DNA from: Kofleriaceae bacterium
GTDB lineage: Bacteria; Myxococcota_A; Polyangia; Haliangiales; Haliangiaceae
Assembly (NCBI GenBank): GCA_013368795.1
Contig: JABFXX010000673.1
Coordinates: 1 to 44,988 of the forward strand
Length of the DNA stretch: 44,988 bases
Direction of reading: 5' to 3'
Below the pieces are notes generated by a model. That model saw only the letters and a list, made by a program, of their open reading frames with translations. It made no database searches and was not told the origin of the DNA. How positions within the stretch are numbered: position 1 is the stretch's first letter; each line of letters begins with the position of its first letter. Shown one piece after another: positions 30,952 to 41,186 of the stretch. The translations under genes were made by a program, and so were the position numbers.

Positions 30952-32244
30952 CTAGAGCTGCTCGTGGGCGAGAGACATCCCGAGCGTCGGGTCCTTCACC
31001 GGGATGAGGTTGCCGTACAGGTTCTTGCCGACGCCGACAAGGAACACGCCGACCAGCGCGATCCACACGGTGAAGTCCACCGCCGTGAGCCCGACGTGGT
31101 GGTGCGAGATGTTGCCCATGAGCGGGCCCGACACCAGCTTCGTGCTCTCGTGGAACGTCACCTCCCAGTCATAGCTGGGCATCACGTTCCAGTAGAGGTT
31201 GAGCCAGGTGAACAGCAGCTGCCACACCGCGAAGAACACGAGCGACGGCACGATGCGCTTCGTCCAGCGCGACATGAGGAACACGAACGGGAACGCCCAG
31301 TAGCCGACGAGGATGGCGATGGAGACCCACTGCCACTCGCCGAACATGCGGTACTTGTACCAGACGGTCTCCTCCGGCATGTTGCCGTACCACTGGAGCA
31401 TGAACTGGCTGAACGCCGTGTACGCCCAGAAGAACGTGAACGAGAAGATCCACTTTCCGATGTCGTGGTAGTGCTCGTCGTTGATCGAGTGGACGAGGCG
31501 GCCGCTGCGCTGTAGCCACAGCACGATCAGGCCGAGCGCGGCGAACGCGGCGATGCAGCCACCGCCCCAGAAGCCGACGCCGTAGATCGTCGAGTACCAC
31601 TTGGGCGCGATCGACATCAGGATGTCGAAGGCGATCATGCAGGTGATGAGCGCGTAGACGATCATCGCCGGGCCCGACACGACGCGGAGCCGCGTCGAGA
31701 TGTTGGGATCACCGCTCTCGTCCTGCTCGCGGCTCTTCTTCGCGAAGTACGCCGCCATGCCCGTGAGCACGATGCCGTAGGCCACGTAGCGGATCGCCCA
31801 GAAGCCCGGCGACAGCCAGCCGAGCTTGTGCTGGAGGGTGTGGTTCAGCGCGGCGACCTTCGCGTCGGGGTGCGCCCAGTAGTAGAGGTCCTTGTAGCCC
31901 GCGACCACCGGGATCACGAAGCCGAGGCCCGCGATGAAGATGATCGGGAACGCCTGCGACATCGCCTCGGCGATGCGGCGCACGACCGTCGACCAGCGCT
32001 GACGCACGAGGTGGTGCATGAGCACCAGCCACATCATGCCGAGCGCGATGCTGACGATGAACGACCAGCCGATGACGTAGGCGTGCAGGAAGCGCTTCCA
32101 GTGATCGCCGTGCATCGCGCCGAGAACGATCGAGATGGCGCCAAAGACGACGGCGATGCCGAGGCCCGCCTTCATCATGTTGGAGCCGAGCTTACCGGCC
32201 TTGTACTTCTCGTCCGGGTGCAGTGATTTAGTCAGTACGCTCAT
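30952..32244 (-). CDS. actF: Alternative complex III subunit ActF (NrfD-like membrane protein)
   Basis: Integral membrane protein of 430 residues with about ten TM helices, related to ActC and the NrfD/PsrC family. Visible segments include MMKAGLGIAVVFGAISIVLG, VIGWSFIVSIALGMMWLVLMHHLVRQRW, IFIAGLGFVIPVVAG, FWAYTAFSQFMLQWYGNMPEE and WVSIAILVGYWAFPFVFLMSRW. The QWYGNMPEET stretch is characteristic of ActF-type subunits. It forms part of the quinol-oxidising membrane sector. ATG 32244 overlaps the ActDE stop by ATGA. Confidence 0.92.
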   Translation of the reverse strand: MSVLTKSLHPDEKYKAGKLGSNMMKAGLGIAVVFGAISIVLGAMHGDHWKRFLHAYVIGWSFIVSIALGMMWLVLMHHLVRQRWSTVVRRIAEAMSQAFPIIFIAGLGFVIPVVAGYKDLYYWAHPDAKVAALNHTLQHKLGWLSPGFWAIRYVAYGIVLTGMAAYFAKKSREQDESGDPNISTRLRVVSGPAMIVYALITCMIAFDILMSIAPKWYSTIYGVGFWGGGCIAAFAALGLIVLWLQRSGRLVHSINDEHYHDIGKWIFSFTFFWAYTAFSQFMLQWYGNMPEETVWYKYRMFGEWQWVSIAILVGYWAFPFVFLMSRWTKRIVPSLVFFAVWQLLFTWLNLYWNVMPSYDWEVTFHESTKLVSGPLMGNISHHHVGLTAVDFTVWIALVGVFLVGVGKNLYGNLIPVKDPTLGMSLAHEQL

Positions 32245-33538
32245 CGGAGGCTCCCCCGCTTGTCGGCCGGGACGTCATCGAGCGATGCGTTCTGCGCGCG
32301 CTCGAGAGCGCGGACATACGCCACGATCGCCCAGCGATCCGCATGCGGGATCTGGGCGGCGTAGCCCATCATGGTGTTGTAGCCGTTGGAGATCGTGTTG
32401 AAGAGCTGGCCGTTCGGCATCTGAACGACCACGCCACCCTTGCCGTCCTTGTCCGGCGCCTCGACGAGGTTGCGCGCCTGCCAGAGGCCGCCGCCCGCCT
32501 TCACGCGCTCGGGCACCATGCCCTGGCCGCGGCCGTCGTAGCCGTGGCACGGCGTGCAGTAGATGTCGTAGCGGTTCTTGCCGCGCTGCATGAGCTCGTT
32601 GTTGACGGCGAACTCACGGCCATCCGGGTAGAACTTCGGGAACGCCGTCGTCCACTTCTCGCCGCCGTCACCGCCCTCGAGGCCACGGTAGAACACGTCG
32701 TCCGCGCTGAGCTGACCGCGCGCGACCGTTCCGGCGATCTCGCCGCGGTTCGCGCGGCCGTCGGCGAACAGGTCCATCGCGGTGTCGGACTTGTACTTCG
32801 GCTGGAAGTCCATGTCCGGGAAGATGTGGATGTGCGGCTCGGCCGAGTACGAGTTGCGCGCCTTCGCGGCGATCGCGAACGGGATCAGCGCGAACGCGGT
32901 GCTCGCGACGATGAACGCCACGATCCACTTCGGCATCGCCTTCTTCGCCGGATCCGGATCGAAGTGGACGTTCTCGATCGAGATCGCGCCGGCATCGAGC
33001 AGGAGCTGGCGGGTCTTCTCGGCGTCGAAGCGGCGGTCGCGCGCCTCGATGCCGAGCAGGAACGCGTCGTCGGTGACGCGCGCGAACTTGTCCTGGCGGA
33101 ACAGCGGGTGCCAGACCTGCGGCAGGCGGTTCAGGATCCACATGCCGAAGAACGTCGCGAACACCGAGAGGAGAATCGCGCACTCGTACGCGATCGGGAT
33201 GTTCGCCGGAATCGACCAGGTCGGCTTACCGGAGATGTTCCACGTCCACGCGTGCGCGTTGCAGTACCACTGCAGGGCGAGGCCGCCGATCGCGCCGGTG
33301 AAGCCACCGCCGAAGACGAGCAGCGGAAGGATCGTCCGCTTGATGCCCATCGCCGGGTCGATGCCGTGCACCGGGAACGGCGAGTAGCAGTCGAAGTCGG
33401 TGTAGCCCGCGTCGTTGACCTTGCGGGCCGCCTCGACGAGCTCTCCGGGGGTGTCGAACTCGGCGAGGACGCCGTACAGCTCCCCGTCGCCGTTCTCGTT
33501 GCCGTTGGTCGGCACGGTCGTTTCGTCGTGCGTCGACA

Positions 33539-33539
<1 letters not shown>
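32241..33539 (-). CDS. Fused alternative complex III subunits ActD and ActE (DUF3341 + mono-haem cytochrome c)
   Basis: Protein of 432 residues. Residues 18-190 match ActD (DUF3341): LYGVLAEFDTPGELVEAARK, YSPFPVHGIDPAMG, then two TM helices around 70-90 and 115-137. Residues 202-225 form a third TM helix (WIVAFIVASTAFALIPFAIA), the usual ActE anchor. A cytochrome c domain with CTPCH at 328-332 and candidate Met390/391 (NTMMGYAAQ) follows. ActD and ActE are normally separate genes; here one open frame spans both with no stop or frameshift in between. It carries electrons from the ActB side toward CoxB. The ActC stop and this ATG overlap by one base (TAATG). Confidence 0.9.
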
Positions 33540-34930
<1,391 letters not shown>

Positions 34931-34933
34931 GGC

Positions 34934-37900
34934 TTAGTGACCCCCCTCGGTCGCCACCTTGGGCATCTTGGGGTTGGGGTTGAGGATGCGCGTCAGGTAG
35001 CGGTTGCGCGGCCGCGTGTACATCTCGGGGAGCAGGTCGTAGCTGCGACGATCCGCGTGCAGCTTCGCCACGCGGCTCTCGGCGTCGGCGAGGTCGCCGA
35101 ACACGATCGCCTCGGTCGGGCACGCCATCTGGCACGCCGTCTCGATCGTTCCGTCCGGCAGCGGATCGTTCACGCCGCCCGTGTGCGGCGGGTTCGCCGG
35201 GTTCGGGTTGCGGATCTCGGCCTTCGCCTTGATCTTGGCGTTCTGGATGCGCTGCACGCAGAACGTGCACTTCTCCATCACGCCGCGCATGCGGACCGTG
35301 ACGTCCGGGTTGAACAGGAGGCGACGGACCTTGTTGCGCGCGTCGCGGAACTCCTTGTTCCAGTCGAGGAAGTTGAAGCGGCGGACGCGGTACGGGCAGT
35401 TGTTCGCGCAGTAGCGCGTGCCGATGCAGCGGTTGTAGGCCATGTCGTTCAGGCCTTCATCCGAGTGGCTCGTCGCGCCGACCGGGCAGACCTGCTCGCA
35501 CGGCGCGTTCTCGCACTGCTGGCAGGGGAGCGGCTGGTGCACGACGTGCGGCTCTTCCGGGGTGCCCTGGAAGTACCGGTCGATCCGGATCCAGTGCATC
35601 TCGCGGTTGTGCATCACCTCGGTGCGACCGACGACGGGGACGTTGTTCTCCGACTGGCACGCGACCATGCAGGCGTTGCAGCCGGTGCAGGTCGAGAGGT
35701 CGATCGCCATCGCCCACTTGTGGCCTTCGTACTTCTTCTCCTCGAACAGCGACAGGCGGCGCGGGTTCTTGTTCTCGGCCTTCGCCTCGAGCGTGTCGTC
35801 CCAGAACTCGTGCTCGGACTCGGCCGCCCACGTCTTGTTCTTCTCGAGCTCTTCCTGATCGACCTGCTCGACGAGCTCGAACGACCGGCGCTCGACCTCG
35901 TGGTCGAAGCGGAGGCCGCTCGAGTCATCGTTCTTCATCAGCTTGTTGCTGCCCGGCTTGTAGTTCCAGTGGTCCTGGACGTTCGCCAGCGGGTAGTGAC
36001 CCGACGAGCTGATCGACGCGTCGGTCGCGATGTCGAATCCGTTCGACGCGCGCACGACGTAGGTGTTGTAGCCGGGGCCGCGATCGCGACCGCCGCCGGC
36101 CTTCACCGACGCGCTCGCGAACTTGCGACCGCCGCCGAGGACGAGGCCGATCGAGTAACGGGCCTGACCCGGCATCGTGTAGCAGGGGAGCTGCACCGTC
36201 TTGCCGCCGACCTTCACCGTGATGAGGTCGTCGTTGTTGATGCCGAGCGACGACGCCGTCTCGGGCGAGACGAGCGCGTAGTTGTCCCACGTGACCTTCG
36301 TGAGGAAGTCAGGGGTCTCCCACAGCCACGGGTTGTTCGAGAACCGGCCGTCGTACGTGAAGCTCGAGAAGTGGTAGACGACCTCGAGCTCGCCGTTCTT
36401 GCGGCGGCTGCCCGCCATCTGGCCGGGCGTCAGCGTGTACTGCGGCAGCGCGGTCGCCTGGACCTGCGCGACGGCGTACCCGGTCTCCGGGACGAAGCCG
36501 TCGTGCACGTACTGCTTCCAGCTCGGCTTGCCCATGCCGGTGACGGTGCCGCGAACGAGCGCCTCGCCGGACTGCTCGTCACCGAGCAGGAGCGAGAGCA
36601 TCTCGATCGACGAGATACCGCCGTACATCGGCGCGATCAGCGGCTGCGCGATCGAGACGGTGCCGTCCCAGGTGCGCGCGTCGCCCCACGCCTCGAGGAA
36701 GTGGGCCTTCGGGAGGTGCCAGGTCGTTTCCTGGCTGGTCTCGTCGGCGTACTCGCTCAGGTGGATCGACACGCCCTCGGGCGCGCTGTTCACCTTCTTG
36801 AGGTTCTCGCTGAACGCGAGATCCACGGGCGCGTCGTAGACCGGGTTGCCGCCGAGGATGAGCAGCATGTCGACGCGGCCGTTCTTCATCTCCTCGGTGA
36901 GCGCCTTGATCGCCTCGAGGTGCGAGGGACGCTCGGGATCCGGGTCCTCGACGTAGTCGAGCGTCGCGCCGACCGCGCCGATCGCCTGGTTGATCTTGGC
37001 GACGATCGCGTGGACGGCCGGAGGCTGGCGACGGCCGGCGATCACGACGGACTTGCCGCTGTTCGCCTTCAGCTCCTCGGCGAGCACCGAGATGAACTGC
37101 TGGACCTTCGCTTCCTTCAGGAACTCGCTGTTGATCGCCGCGCCGCCACCGGAGACGGCGGCGTCGAGCGCGAGCGCGAACGGCAGGCCGAGCTCGGCGC
37201 GCATACCGAGGCGGTGGTCCGCCATCGCGCCGGTGTTCGACATGACGCTCTCGGCGACCCACAGGCGGTTCATCTTGCCGAGGCCGAGCGAACCGTCCTT
37301 GCGGCGGCTACGCGCGAAGTCGCGGCTGTAGCGCATCGCGGCCGGGTGCTCGACGAAGATGTCGCAATCGATCGTGACGATCGTCTCGCAGCGGTCGAGC
37401 TTGGCGAGCGGCCGCACCTTGCGACCGACGGCGCCCTGCAGGCCCTCGCGCTCGTTGTCCCACGAGATCGGCTCGTACTCGTGCCACTTCGCGCCGGCCT
37501 GCTCGAGGCGGCGGCGGAGCGCGAGCAGCGTCGGCGAGGTCGAAGCCTCGGCGAGCACGTGCGCCCGGGGGCCAATCTTCTTCTTGATGTCGCCGAGCGA
37601 CGCCCTGAAGGTCGCGATCGACGAGCCGCCGCCCTTGTGGAGCGCGGTACGCGAGCGATCCGGATCGTAGAGGGACAGAATCGACGCCTGCGCGAACGTG
37701 TGCGCGCCGGCGTGGCGCTTCGTGCCCGGGACGATGCCGCCACCCGCGAACGGGTGCTCGGGGTTACCGTCGAGGTGAATCGGGCGACCCTCGTACGACG
37801 TCGCGACGAGCGCGTGGGTGGTGCCACCGATCTCGAACGCCGTCGAGTACTGCAGCGTCGTGCCCGGCACCTGACCGTCGGGACGGCGGGACAGCGGGAC

Positions 37901-38224
37901 GATCTCTTCCTTCTCGTAGCGGCGGCAGCCCGCGCCGGCCGCGAGACCGGCGAGGCCCATGCTCGCGCCCATCAGATGGAAGAAGTTGCGGCGCGACATC
38001 GGGTCGACGGGCGGCTTGTCGCTGCCCGGCTCGAACTCCTTGATGTGCGGCTCGAGCTGCCAGGGCGCCTTGCCCTCGAGCTCGCGCATGGACTTCCAGT
38101 AGCCGTGCTCCGGGGTCGCCGGCAGCGGGCCCGTCGGGGCCATCGGGTGAGAAGCCGTGTTGTCGACCTGGCCGTGATCGTGGCCGTGGTCGTCGTGGGT
38201 GTGGTCGTGTTCTTTGGCGGACAT
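34934..38224 (-). CDS. actB: Alternative complex III subunit ActB (molybdopterin-oxidoreductase-like + ferredoxin domain, extended Tat signal)
   Basis: Large periplasmic subunit of 1096 residues. The N-terminus is His/Asp-rich (HDHTHDDHGHDHG), then YWKSMRELEG and a displaced twin-arginine signal at residues 77-100 (MSRRNFFHLMGASMG...), as in the extended-Tat ActB family. A long molybdopterin-oxidoreductase-like domain follows; in characterised ACIII it lacks Mo cofactor. The C-terminal quarter binds iron-sulfur clusters: CTGCNACMVACQSEN, CQQCENAPCEQVCPVG, CIGTRYCANNCPYR, CTFC...CQMACP. ATG 38224 was chosen because CTGAGGAGCC precedes it by six bases and it lies ten bases after the ActA stop. 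An ATG at 38278 would overlap ActA. Confidence 0.95.
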   Translation of the reverse strand: MSAKEHDHTHDDHGHDHGQVDNTASHPMAPTGPLPATPEHGYWKSMRELEGKAPWQLEPHIKEFEPGSDKPPVDPMSRRNFFHLMGASMGLAGLAAGAGCRRYEKEEIVPLSRRPDGQVPGTTLQYSTAFEIGGTTHALVATSYEGRPIHLDGNPEHPFAGGGIVPGTKRHAGAHTFAQASILSLYDPDRSRTALHKGGGSSIATFRASLGDIKKKIGPRAHVLAEASTSPTLLALRRRLEQAGAKWHEYEPISWDNEREGLQGAVGRKVRPLAKLDRCETIVTIDCDIFVEHPAAMRYSRDFARSRRKDGSLGLGKMNRLWVAESVMSNTGAMADHRLGMRAELGLPFALALDAAVSGGGAAINSEFLKEAKVQQFISVLAEELKANSGKSVVIAGRRQPPAVHAIVAKINQAIGAVGATLDYVEDPDPERPSHLEAIKALTEEMKNGRVDMLLILGGNPVYDAPVDLAFSENLKKVNSAPEGVSIHLSEYADETSQETTWHLPKAHFLEAWGDARTWDGTVSIAQPLIAPMYGGISSIEMLSLLLGDEQSGEALVRGTVTGMGKPSWKQYVHDGFVPETGYAVAQVQATALPQYTLTPGQMAGSRRKNGELEVVYHFSSFTYDGRFSNNPWLWETPDFLTKVTWDNYALVSPETASSLGINNDDLITVKVGGKTVQLPCYTMPGQARYSIGLVLGGGRKFASASVKAGGGRDRGPGYNTYVVRASNGFDIATDASISSSGHYPLANVQDHWNYKPGSNKLMKNDDSSGLRFDHEVERRSFELVEQVDQEELEKNKTWAAESEHEFWDDTLEAKAENKNPRRLSLFEEKKYEGHKWAMAIDLSTCTGCNACMVACQSENNVPVVGRTEVMHNREMHWIRIDRYFQGTPEEPHVVHQPLPCQQCENAPCEQVCPVGATSHSDEGLNDMAYNRCIGTRYCANNCPYRVRRFNFLDWNKEFRDARNKVRRLLFNPDVTVRMRGVMEKCTFCVQRIQNAKIKAKAEIRNPNPANPPHTGGVNDPLPDGTIETACQMACPTEAIVFGDLADAESRVAKLHADRRSYDLLPEMYTRPRNRYLTRILNPNPKMPKVATEGGH

Positions 38225-38230
38225 GCTCGG

Positions 38231-38236
38231 CTCCTC
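38231..38236 (-). promoter_or_regulatory. Shine-Dalgarno deciding the actB start
   Basis: GAGGAG on the minus strand, six bases before ATG 38224 and overlapping the actA stop codon. The more upstream in-frame ATG at 38278 lies inside actA and has no comparable site. Confidence 0.7.
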
Positions 38237-38876
38237 AGCGGTGACAGGTCGAGCAGTTGATGGGCGGGTGGACTTCATTCTTCTTCGCCACGTCCTCGTG
38301 TTCGTGCGGTCCGGGCACGTAGCCCATCTTCGTCACGTTCTCGGCGAGGCGGAGGTTCGGCGTCGGATTCTTGTGGCACTCGATGCACCACTCCATCGTC
38401 AGCGGCTTGGCCTGGTAGACCTTCGCCATCTGGTCGATGCGGCCGTGGCACGACTCGCAACCAACCGCCGCATTCACGTGCGCCTGGTGGTTGAAGTAGA
38501 CGTAGTCGGGAAGGTCGTTGACGCGCGTCCAGCGAACCGGCTCGTTCTCGGCGAACGCAGCGCGGATCGGCAGGAGCGCGTCCGAGTCCTTCTTCACCGT
38601 CGAGTGACAGTTCATGCACGTCGCGGCCGGCGGCACGGCGGCCTTCGCCGCTCGGTCCACCGTCGTGTGGCAGTACCGGCAATCGATGCCCAGCTCACCC
38701 GCGTGGAGCGCGTGGCTGTAAGGCACCGGTTGGTCCGGCTGATAGCCGATCCGAATCGCTTCGGGCGTCACGCCGTACGCGATCAGCGCGACGAGGTAGA
38801 CCGGCGCTCCGAGGACCAACAAGTTGATCCACTTCTTGAGCGTCTCGGTCCATTCCGGGAAGATGAATCTCGACAT
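38235..38876 (-). CDS. actA: Alternative complex III subunit ActA (penta-haem cytochrome c)
   Basis: Protein of 213 residues with one N-terminal TM anchor (about 14-34) and five CxxCH haem c motifs: CRYCH, CMNCH, CESCH, CIECH and CSTCH (the last at the very C-terminus). Several extra His residues (HALHAGELG, FNHQAHVNAA) can serve as distal ligands. Size, haem number and position as first gene match ActA. It is periplasmic, moving electrons within ACIII toward the mono-haem ActE part. ATG 38876 is the first gene of the eleven-gene operon, so the promoter should lie in 38877-39100. Confidence 0.95.
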   Translation of the reverse strand: MSRFIFPEWTETLKKWINLLVLGAPVYLVALIAYGVTPEAIRIGYQPDQPVPYSHALHAGELGIDCRYCHTTVDRAAKAAVPPAATCMNCHSTVKKDSDALLPIRAAFAENEPVRWTRVNDLPDYVYFNHQAHVNAAVGCESCHGRIDQMAKVYQAKPLTMEWCIECHKNPTPNLRLAENVTKMGYVPGPHEHEDVAKKNEVHPPINCSTCHR

Positions 38877-38964
38877 GGTTTCCCTACGCGGCTTTCATCA
38901 CGAGTCGTAAGGGGTTCGCAAGGTTGCGCGGACACGATCTAGAGATCGCCTCGCGCGTTTCGAT

Positions 38965-38980
38965 GCGTGTGATCGCACGC
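38965..38980. promoter_or_regulatory. Candidate operator dyad upstream of the respiratory operon
   Basis: GCGTGTGATCGCACGC lies 89-104 bp before the actA start. The arms GCGTG/CACGC are perfect inverted repeats around a GATC-centred core. A second small dyad, GATCT-CT-AGATC on the minus strand, lies at about 38937-38948. Both are in the only sizeable gap (38877-39100) that can hold the operon promoter. I could not assign a regulator family or clear -10/-35 boxes. Confidence 0.35.
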
Positions 38981-39100
38981 GTCGTCGACGGAGTCGCTGC
39001 GGTAAATCGTCGTTGATTCCCTGCGCGACAATTCACCGCACAGCGCGCCCGGGCTCATGCGACGGCATGCCGCACGGCGGTTGTAGCGGCCGATCTTGAC

Positions 39101-39493
39101 CTATTCGTTTGCGGCACTCCCGCTTGGCTCCGCGTCCGGTGCCGGTGCGGGAGACCACACCTGTTGGAGGCGGCATGGCGACACGCCGGCCTCCTTCACG
39201 ATCGCTTCGAGATCGCCCGCCTGGTGATCGGGGGCGGCGTTGGCGACCTGCAGCGCGCGCGGGTTCTCGACACCTTCGACCAGGTGCTTGCCCAGGATCG
39301 AGGCCTTGCGGCCGCCGTCCGCCTTCATCCAGTCCGGATCGGCCTCGGCCCGCGCCGGCGCGTCGCACAGCGCGCGCACTCCATCCGCGAGCGATTGCTC
39401 GGTGTTGGGACTCGCGCTGACGTGCTTTTCAGCTGGCCGGCCCGCGCCGCAACCCATGGATAGCGCGAGTGAGATCGCCAGCATCGTCCTCAT
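39101..39493 (-). CDS. Small lipoprotein of unknown function
   Basis: Protein of 130 residues from ATG 39493. The signal and lipobox are MRTMLAISLALSMGC (Cys15), predicting a lipidated envelope protein of about 115 residues. The mature part is hydrophilic, with three more Cys overall pattern AL-C-DAP and SPC, a conserved-looking DPDWMKADGGRKASILGKHL segment, and a Pro/Ala/Ser tail. No family was recognised. It is divergent from the lipase gene, with only 14 bp between the start codons, so its promoter must overlap the lipase coding sequence. It could also be read as a terminal companion upstream of the respiratory operon on the same strand. Confidence 0.65.
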   Translation of the reverse strand: MRTMLAISLALSMGCGAGRPAEKHVSASPNTEQSLADGVRALCDAPARAEADPDWMKADGGRKASILGKHLVEGVENPRALQVANAAPDHQAGDLEAIVKEAGVSPCRLQQVWSPAPAPDAEPSGSAANE

Positions 39494-39507
39494 TTCGCGA
39501 CTATGCC

Positions 39508-40440
39508 ATGCTGGTAGTCGATCCCGTGAGCACCGTCGTCCTCGCGCTGCTCGCACTGCTGCTGCTCGCCACCGTCGCCGCGGTCATCTGGTACCGCCGG
39601 CGGCTGCCGAAGGTCGCGCCGCTCGAAGGCGTCGAGACCAAGGAGGGCACGGCCGAGCGGGGCCCGCCGCTGCCGGTCGTCCTGGTCCACGGCCTGTTCG
39701 GCTTCGATCGGATCGGCGTGCCCGGCGTGAAGCTCCATTACTTCCGCGGGATCGTGAAGCACCTCGAGTCGCTCGGCTGCCACGCCCACGCGGTCCGCCT
39801 CCCGGCCGCCGCATCGGTTCCCGATCGCGCGCGCATCCTGGTCGAGAAGATCAACGCCCTGCCCCACGAGCGCGTCGACATCATCGCGCACAGCCTCGGC
39901 GGCCTCGACGTGCGTTACGCGCTCGCCAAGCTCGGCCTCGCATCGAAGGTCCGCGCGCTCGTCACGATCGGCACGCCGCACCAGGGGACGCCGCTCGCGA
40001 ACTGGGCGAACGAGGGCCCGCTCGGCCTCGCGCGCAAGGCGATCAAGCTGCTCGGCGTGCCGCTGCACGCGCTCGACTGGCTGTCGCCGTCGGCGCTCGA
40101 GAAGTTCAACGCCGACGTCAAGGATGCGCCGGGCGTGCGCTACGCCTGTGTCGTCGGCGGCATCCGCGACTCGGCGACGCCGGTCTCGCTCGCGATCGCG
40201 CCCGTGCACGCCTACCTGCGCCGGGTCGCCGGCCCCAACGACGGGCTCGTCCCGATCGCGTCGCAGTACTGGGGCGAGACGCTCGCCGAGATCGAGGCCG
40301 ATCACTTCGAGCAGGTCGGCTGGCGCATGGCGATGCGCGGCACGTTCGACGCGCTCGGCATGTACGCGTTCATCATCGCGCGCCTCGGCGATACGCCCCC
40401 GGCGAAGGTCGTCGCCGAGCCGAAGAAGCTCGCCGGCTGA
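39508..40440 (+). CDS. Membrane-anchored alpha/beta-hydrolase, triacylglycerol-lipase-like
   Basis: Protein of 310 residues. From ATG 39508: one N-terminal TM helix (about 7-28, STVVLALLALLLLATVAAVI), then an alpha/beta-hydrolase resembling class I bacterial lipases. Features: oxyanion region LVHGLFGFDRIG, nucleophile Ser129 (IIAHSLGGLDVRY), TIGTPHQGTPLANW, acid Asp245 (AGPNDGLVPI) and His266 (EADHFEQVGW). It probably hydrolyses lipid esters at the membrane or periplasm. No lipase chaperone is nearby. An upstream ATG at 39469 would overlap the divergent lipoprotein gene and lacks sense as an N-terminus. Confidence 0.87.
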   Translation: MLVVDPVSTVVLALLALLLLATVAAVIWYRRRLPKVAPLEGVETKEGTAERGPPLPVVLVHGLFGFDRIGVPGVKLHYFRGIVKHLESLGCHAHAVRLPAAASVPDRARILVEKINALPHERVDIIAHSLGGLDVRYALAKLGLASKVRALVTIGTPHQGTPLANWANEGPLGLARKAIKLLGVPLHALDWLSPSALEKFNADVKDAPGVRYACVVGGIRDSATPVSLAIAPVHAYLRRVAGPNDGLVPIASQYWGETLAEIEADHFEQVGWRMAMRGTFDALGMYAFIIARLGDTPPAKVVAEPKKLAG

Positions 40441-40690
40441 CGCGCGCTGGCGCGATCGGCGAGATGCGCGCTCTCGCATGCCACCGCAGTGCGGCCATGC
40501 ACATCGCGAAGCAGAGGCAGCTGACGAACAGCGCGCACGCCGCGATTCCGAGTCCCTTCTGCCCGGTGTCCGCGTGCTCGATGCGGAGCCTGCCGACCCA
40601 GTGGCCCGTCCGGATCATCACGCCCCACGCGATCGCCAGCGACACGACGAGGCGCACGGCCCGCCCGGAGAGATCGCGGAGGTCGTCCAT
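40373..40690 (-). CDS. Possible small two-helix membrane protein
   Basis: Weakly supported frame of 105 residues from ATG 40690. It contains two convincing hydrophobic segments (VRLVVSLAIAWGVMI and GLGIAACALFVSCLCFAMCMAAL) separated by a polar loop (RLRIEHADTGQKG), and an Arg-rich end. Its 3' part overlaps the last 68 nt of the lipase gene on the opposite strand. No family was recognised and there is no good ribosome site. The helices are the only argument that this is a gene rather than chance. Confidence 0.35.
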   Translation of the reverse strand: MDDLRDLSGRAVRLVVSLAIAWGVMIRTGHWVGRLRIEHADTGQKGLGIAACALFVSCLCFAMCMAALRWHARARISPIAPARVSRRASSARRRPSPGAYRRGAR

Positions 40691-40724
40691 CCCCAAGGAG
40701 ACACGCGGTCCGCGGCGAGATTGC

Positions 40725-40759
40725 GCAGATCGACCCAGGCCTCGTCGACGACGAGCGTG
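40725..40759 (-). repeat. Diverged copy of the Rieske gene 3' end
   Basis: Identical at 32 of 35 positions to 41192-41226, which encodes the last residues of the Rieske protein (ADEVWVDL). On the minus strand it would read TLVVDEAWVDLR. A second, shorter match lies at 40972-40990 (LVADQIW). It has no intact upstream Rieske motifs, so this is a fragment only. Confidence 0.55.
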
Positions 40760-40796
40760 GCACAAGCGGCACGTGGCCGTGATCGCGGCCGTGGCC

Positions 40797-41159
40797 GTGA
40801 TCGCTCCCTTGATCGTGGCCGTGCACGTGCACGGGAACGCTACCGTGGAGGTGATCGAGGCCGTGGTCGATCAGGCTCGCGGTTCCCTGCCCTGCGTTCC
40901 AGATCAGCGCGACATCGTAGGCGACCAGGCGCGAGCATTCCGAGCCGAACGTATGCGGTCGAGCGCTCGCCCAGATCTGGTCGGCGACGAGCTAGAAGCG
41001 CCGCCCAGGCCTGGCCCTCGACGAGCTCGGGGGGGCGAGCTCACCTGGAAGCGATTCTGTCCGTCGAGTTTTCACAGGCGACGGATCGACGACGGTGTCG
41101 GCCACGATCAGGGGAGCGTTCCCGTGCACGGCCACGGCCACGATCACGGGCTCGATCAC
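40797..41159. repeat. Imperfect 80-bp inverted repeat, arms 40797-40876 and 41080-41159
   Basis: Aligned by eye, the plus strand from 40797 and the minus strand from 41159 agree at about 63 of 80 positions. Shared blocks include GATCGTGGCCGTG and a GTGCACGGGAACGCT core. The arms are separated by about 200 bp. They encode similar peptides in opposite orientation (VIAPLIVAVHVHGNA and VIEPVIVAVAVHGNA). The arms could form a large stem in RNA or mark a decayed inverted duplication. Confidence 0.65.
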
Positions 41160-41186
41160 GTCGACGTCAACGATCTCGATCACGGA

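Larger units (their letters stand above)
40441..41186. other. Long largely non-coding interval with repeats
   Basis: Between the convergently placed lipase and Rieske genes I see no convincing gene apart from the doubtful two-helix frame ending at 40373. The segment holds GATCGTGGCC-type motifs, an inverted repeat (40797-40876 with 41080-41159), and diverged copies of the Rieske gene's 3' end near 40725 and 40972. The minus strand near 40760-40870 and the plus strand near 41095-41190 both read as short His/Gly/Asp-rich peptides (for example VHGHGHDHGLDH) without flanking starts or domains. Confidence 0.6.
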
